From SIG78 sp045587205 (lineage in GTDB: Bacteria > Verrucomicrobiota > Lentisphaeria > Victivallales > Victivallaceae), in contig JAZNBV010000082.1 in assembly GCA_045587205.1 (NCBI GenBank), positions 1-38,650 on the forward strand: 38,650 nt of DNA. The letters run 5' to 3'. The translations under genes and the position numbers were made by a program. Positions 15,436 to 23,199 of this stretch are shown in pieces. The notes under the pieces are model-generated. The model did no database searches and had not been told where the DNA came from. It saw only the letters and a list, made by a program, of their open reading frames with translations. Within the stretch, counting starts at the first letter, position 1, and every line of letters starts with the position of its first letter.

Positions 15436-16485
15436 TTATTTCAGACAGACATATTTCCCTTTTCGTTTTTTGGCGATTTTTTCCATAAACTCCCGGTCAT
15501 CGCCCAGCGAAATACAGTTGACGACCAACTTTTTGCCGGTTTCTTTTTTCAGCAGTTCAAGGATCCATTTGTCGTCGGCATCACCGGCACCGTCGGTAAG
15601 AAAATAGACGATATCTATATCGTTATCTTTTATGAGTTTTACTGATTTTTTCCACGCCTGTTTGAAACCGGTTCCGCCGCGCGGATGTATGGAGGAAATA
15701 AATTTGGCGGCTGCTTTCATATTATCTTTATCTTTGTAACGGCAAATCTTTTTGGGAGGAAAGACTTCAGTCATATCATCAAATGCTGCAATAATAAATC
15801 CGCCCTGCTGCCGGTTGGCTTTGCCGATTTTTTTTACAGAGCCGAAGATCGATTTGTACAGTTCGTTTTTCAATACATCCATTTGAGTTTTACCTTGTTC
15901 GCCGGATGCCGGAGAACCCATAGAGCCTGACATATCCACAAGAAAGAGTATCCGGGCATTGGATCCGGCGCGCACTCCGTAAAAACCGCTGCCGGCAATG
16001 CCGCTGACTCCGGATGGGGCACCGCCGGTATTTTTATCGGTTGGAGTTTTTACCTTGGGCGGCGCAAGCTGTTTGATGGATTCTATATCGGCTCCACGGG
16101 CAAATACCTTATTGGCGGGCAGATTTATTACCTGCTGCTGCGGAACGGCCTGCGGGGCATTTTCACCAGCCGGAGCAGTTTGGGCTTCATCGTTGTTTTT
16201 GCCCAGACCAATACTTCCAGTGGCTTTTTCCCTGCCGGTGCCGTCGCCGGATTTTCCGGCGCCGCGGCCTTTGCCGTGATCCCCGCTGCCAGTACCGCTG
16301 CCGCTTATCAGAGAGCCGTTACCGCCATTGAGTCCGCCGCTGCCGTCGCCGTTTACACAACTGCGGCATAAAACCGACCAGAGCAGCAGCAATACTATCA
16401 TCAGCGCCGTGCTGCAGTACGACCACGCCGGATGCCGGAGAGATCGGGATTTTTTACTCAATTCAATATAAGGATCAATATTCAT
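15436..16485 (-). CDS. Membrane-anchored VWA-domain protein
   Basis: The product is 349 residues from the ATG at 16485, chosen because AGG precedes it by about 10 nt and it overlaps the previous gene by 11 nt; a longer frame would only duplicate that gene's DNA. One membrane segment (about 24-40) follows a short basic N-terminus. Then comes a long Gly/Ser-rich linker (45-95), a Pro/Gln-rich stretch, and a VWA domain from about 176. The MIDAS metal site is complete: DMSGS (184-188), Thr272 in GGTGF and Asp298 in TDGAGD, so divalent-metal-dependent ligand binding is likely. The topology suggests the VWA domain is in the periplasm. It is the last gene of the nine-gene operon and could be the ligand- or wall-contacting part of the complex. 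Confidence 0.85.
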   Translation of the reverse strand: MNIDPYIELSKKSRSLRHPAWSYCSTALMIVLLLLWSVLCRSCVNGDGSGGLNGGNGSLISGSGTGSGDHGKGRGAGKSGDGTGREKATGSIGLGKNNDEAQTAPAGENAPQAVPQQQVINLPANKVFARGADIESIKQLAPPKVKTPTDKNTGGAPSGVSGIAGSGFYGVRAGSNARILFLVDMSGSMGSPASGEQGKTQMDVLKNELYKSIFGSVKKIGKANRQQGGFIIAAFDDMTEVFPPKKICRYKDKDNMKAAAKFISSIHPRGGTGFKQAWKKSVKLIKDNDIDIVYFLTDGAGDADDKWILELLKKETGKKLVVNCISLGDDREFMEKIAKKRKGKYVCLK

Positions 16486-17419
16486 AATCAGCCTGTTGTG
16501 AGTATTGGAAGAAAAACGGTTCATCATCTCTGGCAGCAAGAGTACAACCGTGTTCAATATTATGCTTTTTCAGATAAGAACGCATTACAAAAACGCTTTT
16601 GGCGCTGTTTGGGGTAATGAAAAATTTGGGTACCCGGTCAGCCGGCAGCCGGTTCAGTAACCCCAGAAATTCCGGAGTGATTTTACCGTTTTGGGTTATG
16701 GTTATGCCTTTGCCGGGAATGATGTTGCACTCTACTGCTGAAATATTGTTCCGGGAGTAATTTTTATGTGTTACAGCCGGATCGATCTGATCTTTTGCGC
16801 CTTTTTTCTGCCACGGGCCAACCGGATAAACTTCATTATTGCTGACCATAAGAAAGAACGGGGCTTTGCTGCCGGGACGGATGAGTTTGAATGTCAGCGT
16901 GCGCTGCAGGATATTCTGCTGCATAATTTTGTCAAGTTTCCGCGCGGTATCAAGTTCAATAACTTCAAGATTGCGGAGGTCCTGCATCTTGAGAGAGAGT
17001 ATTTTCTGCTGATCAAGCTGTTGTTTGATGAGTTCAGTTTTTTCCCGGCGGAGTAATTTGGATTCGATTGCCGCTGCGGATATTTTTAAATTATTTTCTT
17101 TGACCATCTGCTGCATAATCATTATTTCCTGCAGCCGGGGATTTTCCTGTGCTGTCTGCTTTATCTGAAGCAGCTGGCTTTTCAGCTGAATATCATTGCG
17201 GATCTTTTCCAGCAATGTCTGCAGTTGGGTTATCTCTTTACGCAGAGCAGCCGGATCGGAGGATTTTTCCTGCATTTTTGATGCCGGATCCTGACTCATT
17301 GCCGAAAGCAGAACAAACACCGATATAGCAATGAACATCACTCCGCCGAAAGTGTTGCACATTGTATCCAGCAGCAGTTCCAAACTGGAATCATCTTCTT
17401 CGCTGCGGCGTCTTTTCAT
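16475..17419 (-). CDS. ExbD/TolR-like protein 2 with coiled coil
   Basis: The product is 314 residues. A short charged N-terminus (MKRRRSEEDDS) precedes a single membrane segment (about 24-42) entered by LLLDTMCNTFGG; Asp18 lies where ExbD, TolR and MotB carry the proton-binding aspartate. A long coiled coil (about 55-165) follows, then a folded periplasmic domain (about 170-310) with no OmpA peptidoglycan-binding motif. Together with the ExbB-like protein it would form a proton-driven stator or motor. It overlaps the preceding gene by 4 nt (ATGA) and the following VWA gene by 11 nt, implying coupled translation in fixed stoichiometry. The family resemblance rests on topology and the Asp motif only. 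Confidence 0.7.
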   Translation of the reverse strand: MKRRRSEEDDSSLELLLDTMCNTFGGVMFIAISVFVLLSAMSQDPASKMQEKSSDPAALRKEITQLQTLLEKIRNDIQLKSQLLQIKQTAQENPRLQEIMIMQQMVKENNLKISAAAIESKLLRREKTELIKQQLDQQKILSLKMQDLRNLEVIELDTARKLDKIMQQNILQRTLTFKLIRPGSKAPFFLMVSNNEVYPVGPWQKKGAKDQIDPAVTHKNYSRNNISAVECNIIPGKGITITQNGKITPEFLGLLNRLPADRVPKFFITPNSAKSVFVMRSYLKKHNIEHGCTLAARDDEPFFFQYSQQADYEY

Positions 17420-18252
17420 AATGCATTTTCTCCGAAAAGTGTGCTTTGGTTATCCGGCAATATTTCAAAACCGCGCTCAATTTTTGACTCTTTCAACATT
17501 TTCAATACACTGTTGGCATACTTGAATCCACTGGGCTTTACTGCTACAGAAAAGTAGTATTCCGTTTTGTCAACGCCTGCCAGATACATATTGAACTCGC
17601 GTAATGCCGCATCAGCATTGCCGTTTTTTTTGAAATCGATCCGGTTGTTGGCTTCCGGATTGAAGACGGCTATACCATCGGCATCCAATTCTGCCAGCAG
17701 AGGTTTTTTACTGCTGGAGCTGTCGATGGCAAATTTGATCAACTGCTTTTTCTGTTTTATTTCCTGCTCTTTTTTCTTCAGGAGCTCTTTTTGTCTGGCG
17801 ATTTCTTTTTGCAGAGATTCGATTTTTTTACTGACCGTTTTTTCTGTTTCTTCAGCGGTTTGTATTTTTTGCCTGATATCTTTATTTTCCTGCCGGACAA
17901 TATGGTTGAGTTGAGTTAAGTTTTCAAGTTTTTGCCGGGTCTGGCGGACTTGCTCCTGCAGTTGACGGTGCATTGCTTCGATTTCTTCTGCGGAGAGTTG
18001 TTTTAATTTCTGCAGTGATTCGTCCAGCATCTGCTGTGTCTGCTGATGACTCTGCAGTTCTTTGCGCAGTTTTTCGATTTGAGACTGCAGTTCGCGGACT
18101 TCTTCAGCCTGTTTTCTGCCGCCCGGCTGATGCGATGTAAGAAGCATCAGCACCAACAGTAACACCACCAGAAACATTATCCCCGTCAACGATGTGATAA
18201 TGTCCTGAAACGAAAAGAGTGAAATTGCTGAATCTTCTTCGTTGCGTGCCAT
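17416..18252 (-). CDS. ExbD/TolR-like protein 1 with coiled coil
   Basis: The product is 278 residues from ATG 18252; a TTG at 18267 that overlaps the ExbB-like stop is the alternative start. The N-terminus (MARNEEDSAISLF) leads into SFQDIITSLTGIMFLVV, a membrane segment (about 18-38) with Asp17 in the ExbD/MotB position. Residues 45-170 form a Gln/Glu/Lys-rich coiled coil, and a compact periplasmic domain follows to the end. It resembles the next gene in layout but not obviously in sequence, so the pair could form a heteromeric ExbD-like stator. It lies between the ExbB-like gene and ExbD-like 2 (ATGA overlap). Confidence 0.7.
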   Translation of the reverse strand: MARNEEDSAISLFSFQDIITSLTGIMFLVVLLLVLMLLTSHQPGGRKQAEEVRELQSQIEKLRKELQSHQQTQQMLDESLQKLKQLSAEEIEAMHRQLQEQVRQTRQKLENLTQLNHIVRQENKDIRQKIQTAEETEKTVSKKIESLQKEIARQKELLKKKEQEIKQKKQLIKFAIDSSSSKKPLLAELDADGIAVFNPEANNRIDFKKNGNADAALREFNMYLAGVDKTEYYFSVAVKPSGFKYANSVLKMLKESKIERGFEILPDNQSTLFGENAL

Positions 18253-18263
18253 AGCGCAGTATC

Positions 18264-19121
18264 TCAAATATTTTCGTTATCGTCCAGATTGGCATCTTTC
18301 ATCTTGGCAAGAATGTTGCGGTTGCAGTAATCAGCACATTCATCCAGAAAGAGTTCTTCTTCGTTAAGCACAAACTTTGCCGCCAGTTGTACGATCAATG
18401 CCAGCACCAGCGCGATCAATGTGGTTTCAAATGCCACAGCCAGACCGCCGGTCACGCCGCCCAGAGCGTTTTTCATTTCTTCAATATCTGCCCCTTGCGC
18501 CACTACTTTACCGAAGCCGCCCACAGCTTGCGACAAACCGATGACTGTACCGATAAAACCCAGTACCGGGATCGCCCAGAGAAAACCTTTAAGGATAGTG
18601 TAACTGTTGCCCAGATATTCTTCATCATTATTGGCCTGATTGCTCAAACACTCCGAAACGGATGCCACATTGCCGAGATTTTTCAAATTTGCCAGCGCCA
18701 GATCGATCCGGTCAAAGAGTGCATAACAACTGGGCTGATCCACATTAAGGTAAATGCGGTCGAGAATTTCGCGTGCGGTACGCGCTGAAAGTACAAAATT
18801 AGGGTCTTCAGGCAGAATATCCAGTTCAAATGCTTTGCGCTGATTTTTCAACTTGAGTTTTTTTACCAGCAATATTGCCAGCGACCAGCAGGTCAGAAAC
18901 ACTGTATAGTAGGGCAGGCTTGAACGGTTGTAACTGCCGCCGTGGAAAAACATATCAATCATATCCACACCCTTGCCGTAAAATGGAATCAGCAAGCCGT
19001 AAAATATGACCGTAAAAATCGCTCCGATTATAAAGGTGAATATATAGTTGACCATTGTCAATTTTTTGCTTTTGAAGCCGCAAAGGCGTTCTATATCGTT
19101 GCCGCTGTAAGATAATTTCAT
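18264..19121 (-). CDS. MotA/TolQ/ExbB-family proton channel protein
   Basis: The product is 285 residues with four membrane segments (about 25-47, 70-87, 178-199, 222-248). The last two with the loop between them carry the family signature: FLWAIPVLGFIGTVIGLSQA (180-199) and GGVTGGLAVAFETTLIALVLAL (221-242), matching the P-x-x-G-x-x-G-T-V-x-G and T-G-L-A-x-A-(F/L)-x-T-T patterns of TolQ/ExbB. Such proteins form pentamers around two ExbD-type subunits and convert proton flow into mechanical work. A cytoplasmic helical domain (about 90-170) sits between segments 2 and 3. It is followed directly by the two ExbD-like genes, the usual genetic pairing. No TonB, TolA or flagellar gene is nearby. Confidence 0.9.
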   Translation of the reverse strand: MKLSYSGNDIERLCGFKSKKLTMVNYIFTFIIGAIFTVIFYGLLIPFYGKGVDMIDMFFHGGSYNRSSLPYYTVFLTCWSLAILLVKKLKLKNQRKAFELDILPEDPNFVLSARTAREILDRIYLNVDQPSCYALFDRIDLALANLKNLGNVASVSECLSNQANNDEEYLGNSYTILKGFLWAIPVLGFIGTVIGLSQAVGGFGKVVAQGADIEEMKNALGGVTGGLAVAFETTLIALVLALIVQLAAKFVLNEEELFLDECADYCNRNILAKMKDANLDDNENI

Positions 19122-19138
19122 AAAGTATTCTCCTGTTT

Positions 19139-20095
19139 TTACGCATTATATATGGGATTGATGAGCAGCATTGCCAGTATGACAGATAAATATAATCCGG
19201 CAATTGCCAGTAAATTGGCTGTAAATAAACCTCTTTGCTGTGCTGTAAGGAAATAGAGTCTGCCGGTAACCAGTGCATTGGCACTGAAAAATCCCGCCGG
19301 CAGCAAAACTGCGCAGCTGATGATTTGCATTTTTGCTGTACCGACAGAGAATAATTCGCCATTGCCGTAAAACATTACCGCCGTAAGCAATGCGGTCACT
19401 GCAGAAATACTCTGCAGCATCAGCATTGCCGAAAGCAGGTCAAGTGCGCGTTTTTCCGGTGTATATTCAGTAAATTGCAAAAGAGTGCTGAAAAGATTTA
19501 TCAGGTAAAGCACTGTTCCTGTCAGCACAATAAATATGCCGAATCTGATCAGCGCCGCAGAAAGCGATACATTGTAGTATTGGATAAATAGCGCAGAGCT
19601 GATGGTGTTCAGCATAATTGATGTGAAAAATGCAAACACTGCTGCAGCAATTACCTTGTACACAGATTGCTCCGCCAGCAGTTTCAGAGAGTTGCATCCG
19701 TTAAAAAGCGCTCCCAGCGTGAGTGAAAAAATACGGTTCCACGAAAAATCATTGCCGGAGTTATCGCCGGATTTTTCTGCATCACAGGAATTTGTATAAT
19801 GCCGGAGTGGTGTTTTTATGACCGGCGGCGGCAAAGGTTTACTGCCCGGCGGTTCCGGCATATCATCCGGAGGCAGCATAAATGCCACGCTTTCCGAGGG
19901 ATTCATCTTGTCCAGATTTTCCGCTTTCGGCAGCGGCAGATCAAGTGCGTGCTGTATATATTCCCAGGATTGTTTATCACAGGATGCCATATCCGAAACC
20001 TGAACCTGTCCGGATTCGAGCATACGGATTATATCGCACTTACTGAAAGGTCCGGTGATAAACTGATTTTTTTTGATAAAATATCTCTTGTTCAT
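19139..20095 (-). CDS. GYF_2-domain multi-span membrane protein
   Basis: The product is 318 residues. The first 50 form a GYF_2 domain (YFIKKNQFITGPFSKCDI, later SWEYIQ), a small fold that in bacteria is typically attached to membrane proteins and is thought to bind proline-rich peptides. A Pro-rich linker (75-95) follows, itself a possible GYF ligand, then five membrane segments (about 147-170, 178-206, 220-242, 253-275, 290-312). No enzyme motif is visible. It lies 17 nt before the ExbB-like gene and 8 nt after the 1031-residue protein. The first gene of the GTPase pair has the same N-terminal domain, suggesting the two proteins dock onto a shared partner. Confidence 0.75.
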   Translation of the reverse strand: MNKRYFIKKNQFITGPFSKCDIIRMLESGQVQVSDMASCDKQSWEYIQHALDLPLPKAENLDKMNPSESVAFMLPPDDMPEPPGSKPLPPPVIKTPLRHYTNSCDAEKSGDNSGNDFSWNRIFSLTLGALFNGCNSLKLLAEQSVYKVIAAAVFAFFTSIMLNTISSALFIQYYNVSLSAALIRFGIFIVLTGTVLYLINLFSTLLQFTEYTPEKRALDLLSAMLMLQSISAVTALLTAVMFYGNGELFSVGTAKMQIISCAVLLPAGFFSANALVTGRLYFLTAQQRGLFTANLLAIAGLYLSVILAMLLINPIYNA

Positions 20096-20103
20096 AAAGC
20101 CGT

Positions 20104-23100
20104 TTACCGCCGGTTCAGCGGCCAGCTGGCGGGCCAGATGACCGGAGCAATATTTTCTTTTGCCGCCTGCTGGATGAACTCATCAGCCAGTGTGCGGGTA
20201 TTATTATTGTCAAAAGGTACAAAAAATACAGTGCCGTTTTCCAGATTTTTCACGGTGCCGGAAGTTATCTCTTGCGGCGTACAGACGGTAAATCCGGCTG
20301 TTTTTCCGGAATCAGAGTTGCTTGTGTACAGCCATAATTCACTGAATTCCATACCGGGAGTGAAAAAGTGCAGTTTGGTTTTGCCGTCTCTGTTTTTAAG
20401 GATTATGCCGCCGGCAGTGATGCCGCGATTGAGCGCTTTTCTGCAGAGTTTTTCGTTAAACTTGCGCATCTTCTGAAGATTTTCCGGATTGAATGATCTG
20501 AAAATCTTTTTTAACTCCGTACTCTGTTCGGCGAATTCAGCTTCCACTGTAGGCTGATACCAGAGCTCATACTGCTGCAAAGCGGTTGTGTCCAGCAAAC
20601 CGGTATAGTGATTTACAGCAGTCAGGTAAAACTCCGATGACAGCGGCAGTATATCCAGCAGTCTGCGGGCGATTGCCGCCCTGGCAAAGGTATTGGCAGA
20701 ATCATCTTTGCAGATTATTTGCAGCTGCTCGCAGATAGCCCGGGACAATGCTTCAGGATCGGAACATTTTCTCAATTCCCGCAGTATGCGTTCCAGCATT
20801 CTGCTGTGTCGCGCTTTGGGGAACAATGTGTCAGTTACATTCATATTTTTCAGCTTGACAAACTCTTTGGGCAGAATTGTTCCGGCAAGTTTACCGGGAT
20901 AGAACACGATTTCACCGGAATTTTTGCGTATGACTCTGATCGGCAGAAATTTACCGTTGGAGCCAGGCGAAAGCATAACATTTACAGCCAGCGCCTTGGG
21001 GATCCGCGAAGTCCGGCTGCGGTCGGAAATCGGCTGTTCCGCCGAATAAAACCGCCAATCCACTCCGGAGGGATCTTCAAAAACCAGTTCATAACAGTTG
21101 TAAAGATCAAACAGATCATTCTGCAGTTGATCCGTCTGGCGTTTGAGCCGTTCGGCAAAAAACTCATCCGGCAGCAGTGAACTGGCATCACTGGCAAAAC
21201 ATATATTGGGTATATTTATATTGTTCTGCTGTAAAAACTGTTGCAATTCCTGCTTGTCTTTTACATTATTGCCCATAGTTGCGGCGCTGTTCAACATTCG
21301 GTACAGCGGCATTTTCTGCAGCAATGTTTTGTAACTTCCGGCAGCAAGATCAGGTGCTGTTTCAGGGAGTTTTTCCAGCGTTTCAATGTATTCAGCAAAA
21401 CTCTTCGGCGTGTTGAGTTGTTTATTCAAGGTGTTGCGCTGTATGGCATTACGCAAATCCTGGCGCAGTGTGTTGACCCGGCTGCGCACCAGTTCAAGCT
21501 GCTGTTGGCGCAGCTGCGGTGAAACATTTCCGGCATTTGCCGCATAGCGTTCGATGTTTTCCATAATTACGGAAATCCGGGCATTGATCTGCTGAAAATC
21601 AGCATTGGGGCGCTGCATTATATCCATACATTCATCCAGTTGAACAGTTGCCTGGCTGATTGCTGCAGAGAACGCTTTTTCCTGCTGCTGACGCATCTTG
21701 AATTCCATTTGCCGCACCGCAAACTGAAACTCCTGCAGGCGTTTTTCCAGAGCCGGAGTCATAGCAGTATTGCCGGATGATTTTATATTCTGTTCGAGCT
21801 GGCGGATATATTGCTGATCGGGCAGGGCTTTTTGCAGCTCTTTTTCCGCCTGATCAAAAATGGCGGCAAGTTTATCCTGTGCGGTTTTCTGTTCGGCGAG
21901 GAGCTTTTCTGCTTCCATTTTCAGAGCGGAAAGTTTGCCGAACTGAAGAAGAACAGGCGAATTTTTCTGTATATTTTCATACAACTCCAACACTCCGGCA
22001 TAGTTTTTCTGCTTCATAAGATTGAGCATTGAATCGCAGCTGCTGTTGTAATTACGCGCACGCTGTACCAGAATAAAAGTCATAAAGCCGACTATCAGCA
22101 GCAATATTGCTGAAAGCACTCCGTAAATACACTTGCGCAGATGGCGGCGGTTGGTTTCTATAATGTATTCCTCGCGCCGGTTGGCAACCCGGCTGTTCAG
22201 ACGCTGATCTATCGGCAGATCGGTCTGACGCAGTGCAGCATAGAGATTTTCGATCGACTCATAATCTGCGTGTTTATCCAGCGCGGAAGTAAGTTCGGCA
22301 AGGGTTCGCTGATAAATCTGTTCATTTTCGCGTCTTAACTGCTGATTGGATACATAGGTACGCACTTCCGCAACTGCCTGTTCGGTCATTGGATCAGGGG
22401 TGTACAACGGATTGCTTACAAGCATATCATATTCACGCAGGTGTATTGCCGCCTGATCGGGATTCATTGCACTGTACGCCGCAAAAAGATCGGTGCAGCG
22501 CTGCTGCAGCTCTTTATTGAGCAGTTCTTTCTGATGCTTTTCAATACACGGCTGATATTTTTTCAATACCTCGCCGTCTATCGGGGAAAGCAATTCAGGA
22601 TCGTGCAAGGCATTGCAGAGCTGTTCCAAAAGCGCTCCGTTGCCGGAAGCCAATGCGCTTTCAGCTTCGGAAAGCAGCATTTGAGTATGTTGCTTTTCCA
22701 CACTCTGCAGATTGCTGATCCACAGTGCATTATCACCGTTGTCCGGCAGATTGCGGATAATATCGCGCAGCAGCCGGATTTTTTCAATATTGCTGCCGGT
22801 ACGGGCGATCTTGCGCCAACGCAGAATAAGATTGTTGATATTTACGGTCTGTTTATCCTGATTGGAGTCAAGTTTATTCAATGTTTCATAATCTATATCT
22901 TCCACAGTACCGTACTGATACATTTGGCAGATCTCTTTCAGGCGGGCAAGTTCAACTGGTTCCAAAAACAGCATTTTGGCCCTGCTGCACAAAGTCGGAT
23001 TCATACTGTCGGAGATTTTTTCCGCATCTATATAAAGACCGGCGGCAATCAGATTGCGGCATTCGGATAATTTGCTGTTGACTTCCCGGCACGCCTGAAT

Positions 23101-23199
23101 ATAGATTTTTGCTGCTTCCCGGATCTGCGGAGTATTGCTCTGATCTTGGCCGGAAAGATATTGTTTTATGCTGTTCATTGCATTGTCGATTTTACTCAT
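20104..23199 (-). CDS. Large single-span coiled-coil protein, operon-specific
   Basis: The product is 1031 residues with no recognised family. The N-terminal 355 residues are helical, likely cytoplasmic, and rich in Gln/Leu/Glu repeats reminiscent of TPR-like helices. A single membrane segment follows at about 357-378 (GVLSAILLLIVGFMTFILV), then a Gln-rich coiled coil (380-600) and a more globular C-terminal part (about 640-1031) containing beta-type stretches, presumably periplasmic. It starts at an ATG that overlaps the stop of the GAP1-like gene by 8 nt (ATGAGTAA), so translation is coupled. It could be the scaffold that links the cytoplasmic GTPase module to the envelope. The topology is inferred. 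Confidence 0.75.
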   Translation of the reverse strand: MSKIDNAMNSIKQYLSGQDQSNTPQIREAAKIYIQACREVNSKLSECRNLIAAGLYIDAEKISDSMNPTLCSRAKMLFLEPVELARLKEICQMYQYGTVEDIDYETLNKLDSNQDKQTVNINNLILRWRKIARTGSNIEKIRLLRDIIRNLPDNGDNALWISNLQSVEKQHTQMLLSEAESALASGNGALLEQLCNALHDPELLSPIDGEVLKKYQPCIEKHQKELLNKELQQRCTDLFAAYSAMNPDQAAIHLREYDMLVSNPLYTPDPMTEQAVAEVRTYVSNQQLRRENEQIYQRTLAELTSALDKHADYESIENLYAALRQTDLPIDQRLNSRVANRREEYIIETNRRHLRKCIYGVLSAILLLIVGFMTFILVQRARNYNSSCDSMLNLMKQKNYAGVLELYENIQKNSPVLLQFGKLSALKMEAEKLLAEQKTAQDKLAAIFDQAEKELQKALPDQQYIRQLEQNIKSSGNTAMTPALEKRLQEFQFAVRQMEFKMRQQQEKAFSAAISQATVQLDECMDIMQRPNADFQQINARISVIMENIERYAANAGNVSPQLRQQQLELVRSRVNTLRQDLRNAIQRNTLNKQLNTPKSFAEYIETLEKLPETAPDLAAGSYKTLLQKMPLYRMLNSAATMGNNVKDKQELQQFLQQNNINIPNICFASDASSLLPDEFFAERLKRQTDQLQNDLFDLYNCYELVFEDPSGVDWRFYSAEQPISDRSRTSRIPKALAVNVMLSPGSNGKFLPIRVIRKNSGEIVFYPGKLAGTILPKEFVKLKNMNVTDTLFPKARHSRMLERILRELRKCSDPEALSRAICEQLQIICKDDSANTFARAAIARRLLDILPLSSEFYLTAVNHYTGLLDTTALQQYELWYQPTVEAEFAEQSTELKKIFRSFNPENLQKMRKFNEKLCRKALNRGITAGGIILKNRDGKTKLHFFTPGMEFSELWLYTSNSDSGKTAGFTVCTPQEITSGTVKNLENGTVFFVPFDNNNTRTLADEFIQQAAKENIAPVIWPASWPLNRR

